This document shows positions 1-8,852 of a DNA stretch of 64,000 nt, in pieces. Origin of the DNA: Hymenobacter puniceus (GTDB lineage: Bacteria; Bacteroidota; Bacteroidia; Cytophagales; Hymenobacteraceae); contig NZ_JACSCX010000010.1 in the NCBI RefSeq assembly GCF_014333525.1, forward strand, positions 1 through 64,000. Reading direction: 5' to 3'. Each line of letters starts with the position of its first letter. Position 1 is the first letter of the stretch. The notes under the pieces are model-generated. The model was not told the DNA's origin. It did not search any database and saw nothing but the letters and a program-made list of their open reading frames with translations. A program made the position numbers and the translations under genes.

Positions 1-1
1 C

Positions 2-76
2 GGGAGATTAGCTCAGCTGGTTCAGAGCATCTGCCTTACAAGCAGAGGGTCACTGGTTCGAACCCAGTATCTCCCA
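2..76 (+). tRNA. tRNA-Val (anticodon UAC)
   Basis: A complete cloverleaf is visible. The acceptor arms GGGAGAT and ATCTCCC pair, the anticodon stem TCTGC/GCAGA encloses loop CTTACAA with anticodon TAC, and the T-loop GGTTCGAACC type sequence is intact. The discriminator base is A76. The 3' CCA is not fully encoded. The 5' flank lies outside the window, so the promoter cannot be seen. Confidence 0.95.
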
Positions 77-83
77 CACCTAG

Positions 84-113
84 AAGGACAGCCCTACCGG
101 CTGTCCTTTTTTG
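84..113 (+). terminator. Rho-independent terminator after tRNA-Val
   Basis: AAGGACAGCC and GGCTGTCCTT form a 10-bp stem around a 5-nt loop, followed by a run of T. It directly follows the tRNA. Confidence 0.85.
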
Positions 114-208
114 TTTCCGGCCAGGGCCAGAGCGGCCTGCCTGGATTATCGGGGCAGCGCCGGCTTGCCTCCAGTTGTTTTTCCAGCTCCTCTACCATAC
201 TGCCTGCT

Positions 209-1381
209 ATGCTCCTGCTCGAAGTAACGGATGCCGCCCAAGCCCGCCAGTTTCGTGACCTGCCCGTGCGGCTCTACCACGACCATCCCAACTGGATTCC
301 ACCTCTCGACCACGAGTTGGAGGCAGTATTCGACCCAGCTAAAAACCCCAACTTCGCGCACGGCGAAGCCATCCGCTGGCTGCTCACCACCGACACAGGC
401 GACGTAATAGGCCGGGTAGCCGCTTTCATCAACAACGACACGGCCCACATCGACCCAACGCTGCCCACCGGCGGCATGGGATTTTTTGAGTGCATCAACA
501 ATCAGGAAGCTGCTAATCAGCTGTTTGAAGCCTGCCGGAGCTGGCTAGGCGCGCGCGGCATGCAAGCCATGGATGGCCCCATCAACTTTGGGGAGCGGGA
601 CCGGTTTTGGGGGCTGCTGGTTGATGGCTTCACCGAGCCCAACTACGGCATGTTTTACCACTTGCCCTACTACCAGCAGTTGTTTGAAGCGTACGGCTTC
701 CAAACCTATTTCAAGCAGTACACCTGCTACCGCGAGGTGGCGGCGCCGCTCCATGCCCGTTTCTTTGAGGCCACCGACCGCTACGCCGCGCAGTACCCGG
801 CGTTTCAGTTTCGGCACGCCCGCAAGCGCGACCCGGAGCGCCTGGCCCGCGACTTCCACCACGTGTATAACCTGGCGTGGGCCAACCACAGCGGCGTGGC
901 GGCTATGTCGATGGAAAAGGCGCGCGACCTGGTGCGCCAGATGAAGCCTGTGCTGGACGAGCGGCTGCTGTGGTTTGCCTATCACAACGATGAGCCTATT
1001 GCCTTTTTCGTGACGCTGCCGGAGCTCAACCAGATTTTCAAGCACGTGGGCCGCAATTTCAACCTGTGGAACAAGCTGCGCTTCCTGTGGCTTAAACGGC
1101 GCTACGACCAGCTGCCCAACAAAAAAGGGTTCGGCGTAATCTTCGGAGTGGTGCCAGCCTGGCAGGGCAAAGGCCTGGAAAATGCCTTGATGGTGCACGG
1201 CCGCGCCGAAATGATGCGAGCCGGCTATACAGACTTTGAGATGAATTGGGTGGGCGACTTCAACCCGCGGATGCTGGCTGTAATCCGGGCCATTGGTGCC
1301 CGGATCTACAAAACGCACATCACCTACCGCTACCTCTTCGACCGGGAGCGGCCTTTCGAGCGCAGCCCGATTATCCGGTAG
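209..1381 (+). CDS. GNAT-like acyltransferase family protein (390 aa)
   Basis: The protein belongs by general appearance to the large GNAT-fold proteins of unknown substrate common in Bacteroidota. The C-terminal third has a GNAT-like stretch, VVPAWQGKGLENALM (about residues 315-330), which resembles the acetyl-CoA pyrophosphate-binding loop. The middle is rich in aromatic and charged residues (YYQQLFEAYGF). No signal peptide or membrane segment is seen. The start ATG at 209 gives a natural N-terminus (MLLLEVTDAAQ). The gene is monocistronic and converges on coaE, with a hairpin between them. The substrate is unknown; the family call is moderate. Confidence 0.8.
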   Translation: MLLLEVTDAAQARQFRDLPVRLYHDHPNWIPPLDHELEAVFDPAKNPNFAHGEAIRWLLTTDTGDVIGRVAAFINNDTAHIDPTLPTGGMGFFECINNQEAANQLFEACRSWLGARGMQAMDGPINFGERDRFWGLLVDGFTEPNYGMFYHLPYYQQLFEAYGFQTYFKQYTCYREVAAPLHARFFEATDRYAAQYPAFQFRHARKRDPERLARDFHHVYNLAWANHSGVAAMSMEKARDLVRQMKPVLDERLLWFAYHNDEPIAFFVTLPELNQIFKHVGRNFNLWNKLRFLWLKRRYDQLPNKKGFGVIFGVVPAWQGKGLENALMVHGRAEMMRAGYTDFEMNWVGDFNPRMLAVIRAIGARIYKTHITYRYLFDRERPFERSPIIR

Positions 1382-1385
1382 CTGG

Positions 1386-1547
1386 CATTGCGAGGACGAA
1401 GGACGACGCAATCCTTCCTCTCTGTGAGACAGATGCACCTCAGCAGAAAGCCCTCCGGCAGTAGTGTAATAGACTGATGCCGGAGGGCTTTGCTGTAACG
1501 AAAGCGTCTGCTACGAGAGGAAGGATTGCTGCGCTCTGCTCGCAATG
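1386..1547. repeat. Palindromic intergenic element, CATTGCGAG family
   Basis: The left arm starts CATTGCGAG and contains GCAATCCTTCCTCTC; the right arm has GAGAGGAAGGATTGC and ends CTCGCAATG. The arms bracket the terminator hairpin at 1443-1494. It is related in design, not in sequence, to the GTCATGCTGAG elements further along. Confidence 0.75.
1443..1494. terminator. Bidirectional terminator between the GNAT-like gene and coaE
   Basis: AAAGCCCTCCGGCA pairs with TGCCGGAGGGCTTT around a loop of about 20 nt. It sits between convergent genes, nested inside the larger palindrome. Confidence 0.75.
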
Positions 1548-1563
1548 ACACCAAGCAGCTACG

Positions 1564-2157
1564 CTAGCCGTTGAACTGCCAGTGCAACTCAAGCACCTGC
1601 GGGATGAGCAGGTGCTGGTCGTCGTTGTACACGATGTGGTCGGCGCGCTGCATCTTTTCTTCTTCGCTGAGCTGCTTACCAATGATGGCTAGGATGTCGT
1701 CGGGGGTGCGGTGCGGGTCGCGGCGCAACACGCGGGCCTGGCGCACCGGCAGCGGGGCAAACACGGTGATAATCTGGTCGAGGCCCCGGTATGCGCCTGA
1801 CTCGTAGAGCAAAGCCGCTTCCTTCAGAATGTAGCGGTGGCCTTCCTGCGCCCGTGCGGCACTCCAGTGGGTGAAGTCACGGCCTACGGCGGGGTGCACC
1901 AGCGCATTGAGGCGGGCTAGTTGTGTGGCGTCGGTGAAAGCCAGACGGCTAAGGTGAGGGCGGTTGAGCTGGCCGGTGGCATCAAAGGTTTCGGGGCCAA
2001 AAGCGGCTACCAGCTCGTCGCGCAGCTGTCCGTCGCTGACCATCACTGCTTTGGCCCGGGAATCCGAATCGTAAACGGGCACGCCCAGCACCTGGAACAG
2101 CTTGCACACAACACTCTTACCGGAGCCAATACCGCCCGTAATTCCAATTCGACGCAT
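1564..2157 (-). CDS. coaE: Dephospho-CoA kinase
   Basis: It phosphorylates the 3'-hydroxyl of dephospho-CoA in the last step of coenzyme A synthesis, in the cytosol. The protein (197 aa, usual for the family) opens MRRIGITGGIGSGKS, with the P-loop at residues 8-15. It then shows the family's VYDSDSRAK motif, the lid region and LVHPAV. The start at 2157 was chosen because the P-loop must be close to the N-terminus; a longer in-frame extension reads through repeat DNA. It is the last gene of a leftward block DUF1573-yajC-ybbR-coaE, an order I recall from many Bacteroidota. panC and panD at the other end of the window belong to the same pathway but are not linked. Confidence 0.95.
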   Translation of the reverse strand: MRRIGITGGIGSGKSVVCKLFQVLGVPVYDSDSRAKAVMVSDGQLRDELVAAFGPETFDATGQLNRPHLSRLAFTDATQLARLNALVHPAVGRDFTHWSAARAQEGHRYILKEAALLYESGAYRGLDQIITVFAPLPVRQARVLRRDPHRTPDDILAIIGKQLSEEEKMQRADHIVYNDDQHLLIPQVLELHWQFNG

Positions 2158-2190
2158 AGCTAAAAAATGGGGTAACAGATGATAGAGGCG

Positions 2191-2306
2191 GACGTCATGC
2201 CGAGCTTGCCGAGGAATCCTGGGCGCTGAAGCCGCCAAAGCAACCGGATGATTAAGCGGCGAAACTTCCTGGTTTCTGGTATGCCGCGCCACCAGCCCGG
2301 AATGAC
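2191..2306. repeat. Degenerate palindromic element (GTCATGC family)
   Basis: GACGTCATGCCGAGCTTGCC at the left and CCCGGAATGACAT at the right are recognisable arm ends of the dispersed family, but the centre has decayed. It separates ybbR-like from coaE. Confidence 0.55.
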
Positions 2307-2326
2307 ATTTGCTGCACGAGCAGCCT

Positions 2327-3301
2327 CTACTGGCTGGAAACCCGCACTACCGGTGTGATAACGCGGCGGCCTCGCACCAAAGCCGGCACCTGCGCCAGCA
2401 CGGGCTGCAAGCTGGAATCGGGGCCGGCAAACTGGCCGTAGTGGAGCTGCACACGCACCTGGCTGCGCTGCTGGCTTAGGCGGGCACTGTCTTCGGGAAA
2501 GCACTGCAGGCGCACCTGCACTGTAGCGGGCCGCAGGCGGTACTCCCGGCCCGGCGGAAAGCCAGATAGCTCGGGCACTACGCGCAGCAACAGGCTCACC
2601 AGTGGGCGGGGCTGCAAACGGACACGCACTTCCGGCACGCTGGTACGCACTAAGTTAGGCCCACCTATCGGCACGCTCATGTCGCCATTAGTGCTGCTGG
2701 CCGGGGCCTGCGGCAGATGTACCGGATACGGGTTAGAAAGTGCCAGCACCTGCCGCGCCGGCCCCCGAAACACCACCGAAGCCGGGGTGAAACGCGCCGC
2801 AAAAGGCAACGCTGAGCCATCGGCAGCAGGGCTTAACGCCAAAGGCAGGCGGCGGCTTAGCAGCCGGTCGAACTGCACCCACAACGTATCGGAAATCAGG
2901 TAGTTGAACTGAAGCCCCTCCATGGAAGCCTGCAGGGCCGGCCGCACCACCCGACCTGTTACGTAGCGCGTAGCGGGCAGGCCAAGCAGGGTGATTTCCG
3001 CCGGCTTCATATCCAGCATCAGGTGCTTACGCAGCAGTTTCCAGCCCCGGGTCGTCACGTTCACAGCTACTTCGGTGGGTAGCGGCTGCACCGGCACGTA
3101 GCGCGTGGCATCGTAGCGCCAAGCCAGCGGGTAAGAAATGCGGGTGGTATAGGTCTTGTTGAGCGCATTCAGCAGCCAGAACGTGCTGGCAGCCAGGAAA
3201 CACGCCGTTACGGCCCGCCAATAGCTCCGCTCCTGCCCGTAGAACGGGCTGAAAAACCAGCGCATCAACTGGGCGGAACGGGCAAGCGGCATGAAGGGCA
3301 A
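2327..3301 (-). CDS. YbbR-like (CdaR-like) domain membrane protein
   Basis: The 324-aa protein has one N-terminal membrane segment (about residues 29-47, AVTACFLAASTFWLLNAL) followed by a long extracytoplasmic region. That region has beta-rich repeats of YbbR type (for example PTEVAVNVTTRGW and VRVQLHYG). In Firmicutes, YbbR/CdaR regulates a diadenylate cyclase. In Bacteroidota it usually sits between yajC and coaE, as here, and its role is not settled. No cyclase gene is adjacent. The start is uncertain by a few codons: MPFMPLARSAQLMRW has internal methionines. Confidence 0.8.
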   Translation of the reverse strand: MPFMPLARSAQLMRWFFSPFYGQERSYWRAVTACFLAASTFWLLNALNKTYTTRISYPLAWRYDATRYVPVQPLPTEVAVNVTTRGWKLLRKHLMLDMKPAEITLLGLPATRYVTGRVVRPALQASMEGLQFNYLISDTLWVQFDRLLSRRLPLALSPAADGSALPFAARFTPASVVFRGPARQVLALSNPYPVHLPQAPASSTNGDMSVPIGGPNLVRTSVPEVRVRLQPRPLVSLLLRVVPELSGFPPGREYRLRPATVQVRLQCFPEDSARLSQQRSQVRVQLHYGQFAGPDSSLQPVLAQVPALVRGRRVITPVVRVSSQ

Positions 3302-3379
3302 AATGCAGGGCGTTGGAGTTAGGAAACTGGGGCAGTGGGTAATGACAGCATAAAATTGCCTTTCCGCCCCTGGATCAGC

Positions 3380-3706
3380 TTACGCGACGTTGTCCTTTAC
3401 GACGTCTTTCGCGGGCTTCACTTCGCGGGCAATGGCCGAACGGTCGAACTTAAGCTTGGTGCCGCGGTCCACTTCAATGATAACTGCTTCGTCGGTCAGG
3501 TCGATGACTTTGCCGTGCAGGCCTCCAATCGTTACCACAGTGGCCCCTTTGCCTATAGACTCCCGGAACTTCTTGGCTTCGGCTGCTTTGCGTTGCTGCG
3601 GCCGGATCATGAAGAAGTAAAGCACCACCGCAATGGCTACCGGAAACAGATACGACATAAAGCTTTCGTTGGTGGCGGCTGCCTGAAGCAGAAGGGTAGC
3701 AAACAT
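3380..3706 (-). CDS. yajC: Preprotein translocase subunit YajC
   Basis: YajC is a small accessory protein of the SecDF complex in the inner membrane. The 108-aa protein has one membrane segment (about residues 17-34) followed by the family hallmark MIRPQQRK and a basic, beta-rich cytosolic domain with GDxV-like residues (GATVVTIGGLHGKV). I chose ATG 3706 over the upstream start at 3766. The extra 20 codons of the longer form run into the palindrome at 3760-3863, and family members begin close to the membrane segment. It lies between the DUF1573 lipoprotein and ybbR-like. Confidence 0.92.
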   Translation of the reverse strand: MFATLLLQAAATNESFMSYLFPVAIAVVLYFFMIRPQQRKAAEAKKFRESIGKGATVVTIGGLHGKVIDLTDEAVIIEVDRGTKLKFDRSAIAREVKPAKDVVKDNVA

Positions 3707-3759
3707 GGATGGAAACGTGATGAGGTGAATTAGGAATGAGGCGACCAGTGCAAAAACGG

Positions 3760-3863
3760 CTGTCATCCGGCGTAGCGCGAAGGACCTTGCGGCCGTTGAA
3801 CGACAGACGTATTAACGACTTGTTCAACGGCTACAAGGTCCTTCACGCTGCACAGGATGACAG
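3760..3863. repeat. Palindromic intergenic element, CTGTCATCC family
   Basis: CTGTCATCC at the left pairs with GGATGACAG at the right. Inner segments CGAAGGACCTTG and CAAGGTCCTTCA, and CGTTGAAC and GTTCAACG, pair too. It lies between the DUF1573 gene and yajC, inside an apparent operon. Confidence 0.75.
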
Positions 3864-3888
3864 ATACATCACCCTTGGCAAGAGGCAA

Positions 3889-4410
3889 TTACTGCCGAAC
3901 CGGGCCCTGCGCGCCGTCGGGCAGAATGTTGGTTTTGATAGAAATGTTGGTGATGCTGGGCGTGGTGTTAGCCCGCACGGCTACCTGCTTGTTCTGGATA
4001 CCGGACTTACCGTGGCTGTCGAACTGCACGTCGATGGAACCCTTGGCACCTGGCGCAATCGGCTCCTTGGTCCAGTTGGGCGTGGTGCAGCCGCACGAAG
4101 CCGTAGCGTTTTCAATCAGCAGCGGCGTTTTGCCGGTGTTGGTGAACTCGAAGGTGTGCTTCACCACGGAGCCCGGCTGGATGTCGCCAAAGTCGTGGTC
4201 AGCCTCGGCAAAGGTCATTACCGGTGCGTTAGGGTTTGGCACCTCGGTTTCGGAAGCCACATTGGGGTTGTCCACGGTGGGATTGGCGGCGGCCTCGGTA
4301 GCGGCGGCGTTCATGCCTTCGGCCCCAACCTCAGCAGTTTTATCGGTGTTGCAGGCGCCCATGAACAGAGCCCCAGCCAGCAGGAAAGAAGAAAAAAGAA
4401 TGCGTTTCAT
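3889..4410 (-). CDS. DUF1573 domain lipoprotein
   Basis: The 173-aa protein has a lipoprotein signal peptide (lipobox FMGAC, Cys20), an Ala/Glu/Asn-rich linker, then a DUF1573 domain. The domain is Ig-like, with hallmarks DHDFGDI, FEFTNTGKTPL and ASCGCTTP (about residues 75-165). It should be anchored in the envelope. DUF1573 proteins are abundant in Bacteroidota and have no proven function. It is followed by yajC, ybbR-like and coaE on the same strand. Confidence 0.9.
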   Translation of the reverse strand: MKRILFSSFLLAGALFMGACNTDKTAEVGAEGMNAAATEAAANPTVDNPNVASETEVPNPNAPVMTFAEADHDFGDIQPGSVVKHTFEFTNTGKTPLLIENATASCGCTTPNWTKEPIAPGAKGSIDVQFDSHGKSGIQNKQVAVRANTTPSITNISIKTNILPDGAQGPVRQ

Positions 4411-4518
4411 GCGAAAAGAAGAAGTTAAAAAGTAGTCTGTGACTTGGCCTGCACTGCCAACTAGCCGAGCCCCAGCTTAGTTTCCCAGGTGAGGCCGCGC
4501 CGGCACCAAGCACGTAGA

Positions 4519-5520
4519 CTACTGCAAGTTAGCAATAATCGACTGGGCAAATTCGCTGGTAGAAGCTGTACCGCCCAGGTCGCCGGTGCACTTCTCCTTG
4601 GTTTTGAGCGTGGCTTCCAGTGCCTTCTCAATCTGGTCGGCTTTGGCGTGCTCGCCCAGGTAGTGCAGCATCATCAGGGCCGAGCGCAGCAGCGCCGTAG
4701 GGTTGGCTTTGCCCTGGCCAGCAATGTCGGGAGCCGAGCCGTGCACCGCTTCAAAGATGGCCATGTCGTCGCCGATGTTGGCGCCGGCTACCACGCCCAG
4801 GCCGCCTACGAGGCCGGCGCACAGGTCGGAGAGGATATCACCGAACAGGTTGGTGGTCACAACCACATCAAACTGCTCGGGCTTGTTTACCAGCTGCATG
4901 CACATGTTGTCGATGATCTTGTCTTCGAACACGATGTGCGGAAACTCGTTGCTGGCTTCCTTGCAGGCGTTCAGCATCAGCGTGCCGGCCATCTTCAGGA
5001 TGTTGGCTTTGTGGGCCAGGGTCACCTTTTTGCGGCCGTGCTTGTCGGCGTAGGCGAAAGCAGCGCGGCAGATTTTGCGCGAGCCTTCCTTGGTAATGCG
5101 GTTAAACGAGTCGGCAATGCCCAAACGCTCATCATACACTTCCAGGCCCGAGTACAGCCCCTCGGTGTTTTCGCGGAACAGCACCAGATCAATACCCTCG
5201 TAGCGCGTCTTGATGCCATCGGTGGTTTTGGAGGGGCGCACGTTCTGGTAGAGGTCGTACTTTTGGCGCAGCGTCACGTTGATGCTGCGGAAACCCTTGC
5301 CCACCGGCGTCGTGATGGGGCCTTTCAGCGCCACGCGGTTTTTCTCCAGCGACGTCAGCAACGCCTGCGGAATCAGCTCCCCCGACTGGTCGAAGGTGGT
5401 TTGGCCAGCGTTCTGCTCTTCCCATTGCACAGGCACCTGGGCGGCTGTGAAGATGTCCGTAACAGCTTTCGTGATTTCCGGGCCGATGCCGTCGCCGGGG
5501 ATGAGGGTGATAAGGTGCAT
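4519..5520 (-). CDS. NAD-type isocitrate dehydrogenase (isocitrate/isopropylmalate dehydrogenase family)
   Basis: It probably oxidises isocitrate to 2-oxoglutarate. The 333-aa protein starts [15 protein letters not shown], the family's N-terminal motif, and has [11 protein letters not shown] (substrate-binding loop). The metal-binding aspartates are in [12 protein letters not shown], and the nucleotide loop is [18 protein letters not shown]. The [11 protein letters not shown] form and the absence of an adjacent leuCD operon favour isocitrate over isopropylmalate. ATG 5520 fits the family; the upstream extension does not. It is leftward, between ytxH and DUF1573. Confidence 0.88.
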   Translation of the reverse strand: MHLITLIPGDGIGPEITKAVTDIFTAAQVPVQWEEQNAGQTTFDQSGELIPQALLTSLEKNRVALKGPITTPVGKGFRSINVTLRQKYDLYQNVRPSKTTDGIKTRYEGIDLVLFRENTEGLYSGLEVYDERLGIADSFNRITKEGSRKICRAAFAYADKHGRKKVTLAHKANILKMAGTLMLNACKEASNEFPHIVFEDKIIDNMCMQLVNKPEQFDVVVTTNLFGDILSDLCAGLVGGLGVVAGANIGDDMAIFEAVHGSAPDIAGQGKANPTALLRSALMMLHYLGEHAKADQIEKALEATLKTKEKCTGDLGGTASTSEFAQSIIANLQ

Positions 5521-5708
5521 TGTATTGAGTTGCTGAGTGTTTGTGATGCTTCTGTCTGGCCGCCTGACGATGGCCTCGGCCGGCGCCACCCGGCGGTGGC
5601 GCAAAGGTACCCAGGCGCGGCCGGTGCTGAAAATGAAAATGTGCTGACGTGCTGCCGACAGTTTCCTGCTCGCAGCACCTCAGCACATCAACACGTTGGG
5701 TCCGTCAC

Positions 5709-6020
5709 TTAAACTATTTTGCGCGAGTTGATCTGATTGATGAGCTGATCTACGTCGCCCAACAGTTGTTCGGCTTTGCTTTTCGCATCCTGAATCACGC
5801 GCTGGCCTTCGCTTTTAGCGGAGCTGGGGCCCTGGTCGGCGCGGCTGGTCACCAGGTTTTCAGTGAGGTCGGCCAGCGTGTCGCGGTACTTTTCCAGCTG
5901 ATAGCTCAGCCAGCTACGGGTTTCGCGGCCTTTCTCAGGCGCATACAGGAGGCCGATGGCGGCGCCGGCTAGTGCTCCACCCGCGAAGCACAGAATACCG
6001 GTAGTGGTTTTGCTACCCAT
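5709..6020 (-). CDS. YtxH domain protein
   Basis: This small (103 aa) protein starts with a glycine/alanine-rich membrane segment (about residues 8-26) followed by YAPEKGRETR, the YtxH hallmark, and a charged amphipathic helix. YtxH proteins are linked to general stress in Bacillus; the molecular role is unknown. It lies between nusB and the isocitrate dehydrogenase on the same strand. Confidence 0.85.
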   Translation of the reverse strand: MGSKTTTGILCFAGGALAGAAIGLLYAPEKGRETRSWLSYQLEKYRDTLADLTENLVTSRADQGPSSAKSEGQRVIQDAKSKAEQLLGDVDQLINQINSRKIV

Positions 6021-6154
6021 TTTATTGAAAGTGAGTATGGAAAGGTGAGAAGGGAGAGATACAATAAGGCTGAGTACGCAAAGACGCAGAATCGGATATA
6101 TAATTGCCGGAAGTCGCGGTAAAACTACCGATTCTCTTCTGCTTGCCTGCTGCC

Positions 6155-7339
6155 CTACTGGTTGTCGAGCAGGCCCCGGCCCGATTTGCGGATGGCGCCG
6201 CTGGCGGTCAGGTCCTGGGCCAATTTATCCAGAATACCGTTCACGAACTGCTTGCTCTTGGGCGTGCTGTAGATTTTGCTGATTTCGATATACTCGTTGA
6301 TGGTCACTTTCACCGGAATACCCCGGAACAGGTGCATCTCGCAGAGCGCCATCTTCAGCAGAATCTTGTCGGTGAGGGCCACGCGGTCCACATCCCAGTT
6401 CTGCACCGATTCGGCAATCAGCTTCTCGTACTTGTCGTCGTCAACCAGCGTCTGCTTGTAGAGGCTTTCGGCAAACTCCTTGTCCTCGACCCAGTTCGCC
6501 GACAGCGCCATCAGCTCCAGCTCCTCGGTGGCGGCTTCATCGAGCATCTTCACCGTTTTGAGCACCAGGTTTTTCACGATGGACCGGTTTTCTTCCCAGT
6601 TCAGGTCGTCTTCCTCGATGTAGCGCGGCAAACTCTCACCCTTAAACACGTAGGTTTTGTAGAGGTGCTTGAGCATCTCCTGGTCCTCGGTGTAGTTGCC
6701 GGCCGGGGCAGCCAGGTAGCTGAGCAGCTCGGGGTCCTGGCGCATTTCGTTGCGCCAGGCCAGGCGCAGGGCTTCCATTTCCTCTTCGCCGTGCCACTGC
6801 TGGGCCCGCCGGATGGTCAGGGCCTGCAGCTGGGTGTTGCCGATGAGCTTCTGAATTACCTGGTTTTCTTCGAGGCGTGTAGTGTCTAGGGCGGGCTCCG
6901 TGGAAGCAATGTGCTTGCGAGCGGCGCGAGCCTTGTCTTCCTCAATCACCTGCAGCAGCGCCTCCGGAATGTTGAGCAGGTGCAGATACTGGTCGTGAAT
7001 GCTCTCGGCCGCGTGCACCATCTGGCCGCCGTAGAAGGTACCGTCTTTGGCCACGGCCTTTTTGTAGAAGCCGATGGCGTCCTGCACCGCCGAATGGATG
7101 TCGGCATCGTCGCCCTTTTCGGGTTCTTCGCCGGTTTTGTGCCAGTCCTTGAACACCACCTCCGCCAGCTTGCGCTGGCCCTGCAGCTTGCGCCGGTCCT
7201 GCGGTTCAGGCGAGGTCAGATCGGGCGCGAAGGCATCCGCAATCCGGTCATTGGCCAACAAAAAATCGGACCCGACGGCCTGATGGTAGGCGTACAGGGC
7301 CTGCATGACCTTGATGCGGAGCGTGCGACGGTTGAGCAT
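6155..7339 (-). CDS. nusB: Transcription antitermination factor NusB (long form)
   Basis: NusB binds boxA RNA with S10 during rRNA antitermination. The 394-aa protein is far longer than E. coli NusB (139 aa). The first residues MLNRRTLRIKVMQALYAYHQ match the NusB N-terminus, and the true NusB fold returns in the last 120 residues (DKILLKMALCEMHLF, VTINEYIEISKIYSTPKSKQFVNGILDKL). The middle is a helical insertion typical, as I recall, of Bacteroidota. Start 7339 was chosen at MLNRR; the longer frame reads into a palindromic repeat. The C-terminal tail is basic. Confidence 0.92.
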   Translation of the reverse strand: MLNRRTLRIKVMQALYAYHQAVGSDFLLANDRIADAFAPDLTSPEPQDRRKLQGQRKLAEVVFKDWHKTGEEPEKGDDADIHSAVQDAIGFYKKAVAKDGTFYGGQMVHAAESIHDQYLHLLNIPEALLQVIEEDKARAARKHIASTEPALDTTRLEENQVIQKLIGNTQLQALTIRRAQQWHGEEEMEALRLAWRNEMRQDPELLSYLAAPAGNYTEDQEMLKHLYKTYVFKGESLPRYIEEDDLNWEENRSIVKNLVLKTVKMLDEAATEELELMALSANWVEDKEFAESLYKQTLVDDDKYEKLIAESVQNWDVDRVALTDKILLKMALCEMHLFRGIPVKVTINEYIEISKIYSTPKSKQFVNGILDKLAQDLTASGAIRKSGRGLLDNQ

Positions 7340-7363
7340 TCTGGAGAAGATGATGAGGCAAAA

Positions 7364-7479
7364 AGAACGCCATTCTGAGCTAAGGCGAAGCCGTAGTCGA
7401 GGAATCTCGCGTGCTGACGTTGTGGTAGTATTGATTACTACACTAGCGAGATTCCTCGACAAGCTCGGAATGACGTTCT
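7364..7479. repeat. Dispersed palindromic element, copy 1 (between nusB and Glu/Leu dehydrogenase)
   Basis: The left arm AGAACGCCATTCTGAG..GAGGAATCTCGC and right arm GCGAGATTCCTCG..CTCGGAATGACGTTCT are nearly complementary, with a loop containing ATTGATTACTA. It is the GGAATCTCGC subtype of the family. Confidence 0.85.
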
Positions 7480-7495
7480 GAATAGTCTCAAATAG

Positions 7496-8584
7496 TTAAA
7501 AAGTGGATTTGACCTTGCCGAGCGAGGCAATGCGCTCCTCGGCCTGCCGGGTGGCGGCGGCTTGTGGGTGGCTTTGCTCTTGTTCGGCTTTGTTGAGAAC
7601 CTGTGTGGTGATGTCGTAGATTTTTTCGGTCTGGGTGAGAGCCGACTGGCGGCTGCCCCCAATTACCTCCGAATATACGTTGATCAGACCACCGGCATTG
7701 ATGAGGAAGTCGGGCGCGTACACGATGCCGCGTTCCACGAGGGCCGGGCCGTGCGTATTTTCGTCCTGGAGCTGGTTGTTGGCGCAGCCGGCCACCACGC
7801 GGCACTTCAGCCGGTCGATGGTGTCGTCGTTGATGGTGGCACCCAGCGCGCACGGCGAGTAGATGTCCACTTCCTGGTCGTAGATTTCGTCGAGGCCCAC
7901 GGCGCGGGCGCCGAAACGGGCGGCGGCTTCCAGGGCGCGGTCTTCGTAGTAGTCGGTGAGCACCAGCTGGGCGCCTTCCTTCTGCAGATATTCCAGCAAG
8001 TAGGTGCCCACGTGGCCCACGCCCTGCACCGCAATGCGCTTGCCGGTCAGCGAATCAGACCCGAACGCCTTTTTGGCGGCGGCTTTCATGCCCATGTAGG
8101 TGCCGTAGGCCGTCACCGGCGACGGGTCGCCGGAGCCGCCCATGCTTTCGGGCAGGCCGGCCACGTGCTTGGTTTCCATCCGGATGTACTCCATGTCCTT
8201 GGTGGTCATGTTCACATCCTCGGCCGTGATGTACTTGCCGTTGAGGTTTTTCACGAAGCGGCCAAACTTGCGCAGCAGCGCCTCATTCTTCAGGCTTTGG
8301 TCGCCGATAATGACAGCTTTGCCGCCGCCCAGGTTCAACCCCGAAATAGCCGCTTTATAGGTCATGCCGCGGGAAAGGCGCAGCACATCGTTGAGGGCTT
8401 CCATGTCGGAGGCATAGTGCCACATGCGCGTGCCGCCCAGGGCCGGGCCCAGCACCGTGTTGTGAATGCCGATGATGGCGCGCAGACCAGTTTCGTGGTC
8501 GTGGCAAAACACTACCTGCTCGTGCTGGTGCTCGGCAATCTGACTGAAGACCGACGTATCGGCCAATTGCTGGATTTCAACCAT
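7496..8584 (-). CDS. Glu/Leu/Phe/Val dehydrogenase (leucine dehydrogenase type)
   Basis: It catalyses NAD-dependent oxidative deamination of a branched-chain amino acid, or the reverse. The 362-aa length fits leucine dehydrogenase rather than the longer glutamate dehydrogenases. The substrate region LGPALGGTRMW (residues 45-55) and the catalytic lysine loop GLNLGGGKA (Lys89) are present. The Rossmann motif VQGVGHVGTYLLEYL follows at about residue 180. ATG 8584 is the first start. It is the first gene of the leftward block; its probable -7 element is at 8761-8768. Confidence 0.9.
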   Translation of the reverse strand: MVEIQQLADTSVFSQIAEHQHEQVVFCHDHETGLRAIIGIHNTVLGPALGGTRMWHYASDMEALNDVLRLSRGMTYKAAISGLNLGGGKAVIIGDQSLKNEALLRKFGRFVKNLNGKYITAEDVNMTTKDMEYIRMETKHVAGLPESMGGSGDPSPVTAYGTYMGMKAAAKKAFGSDSLTGKRIAVQGVGHVGTYLLEYLQKEGAQLVLTDYYEDRALEAAARFGARAVGLDEIYDQEVDIYSPCALGATINDDTIDRLKCRVVAGCANNQLQDENTHGPALVERGIVYAPDFLINAGGLINVYSEVIGGSRQSALTQTEKIYDITTQVLNKAEQEQSHPQAAATRQAEERIASLGKVKSTF

Positions 8585-8760
8585 GGGGTGAAGAAATGGG
8601 GGTGGGTGGGAATTGGGGAGAGGATGAGAGCGGGACGTGTAACTTTGAGGGCGGCCGCCTAGAGCGAAGCTTTATTTACGTTGCAGTCAGGCAATTTGGT
8701 GCCGCTGGCTGTTTCGTACGTGTTCAACCCCGCGGCGCGGCACAGTCCTCAATTCGGGTG

Positions 8761-8768
8761 CAAAAGTA
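8761..8768 (-). promoter_or_regulatory. Candidate -7 element for the dehydrogenase gene
   Basis: On the minus strand the sequence reads TACTTTTG, an exact match to the Bacteroidota -7 consensus TAnnTTTG. No clear -33 TTTG is seen, and the leader would be about 170 nt. Confidence 0.4.
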
Positions 8769-8800
8769 ACCCTATTTCCGGTTCCGGCCATCGGTTACGC

Positions 8801-8808
8801 TACCTTCG
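8801..8808 (+). promoter_or_regulatory. Candidate -7 element for the ABC exporter gene
   Basis: TACCTTCG matches TAnnTTTG in seven of eight positions and lies 45 nt before the GTG start at 8853. A -33 element is not obvious. Confidence 0.4.
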
Positions 8809-8852
8809 TGGTAAGCTGGCCGTAGAGTAGCCGGCTTCTACCCTTCTTCGCT

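Larger units (their letters stand above)
8585..8852. other. Divergent intergenic region
   Basis: This 268-bp spacer between diverging genes holds two candidate promoters (listed separately) and no ORF I can support. Confidence 0.6.

Noticed and set aside
4489-5712. A 407-aa ORF opposite the isocitrate dehydrogenase
   Set aside because: Antisense open frame caused by high third-position GC; the dehydrogenase on the other strand is certain.
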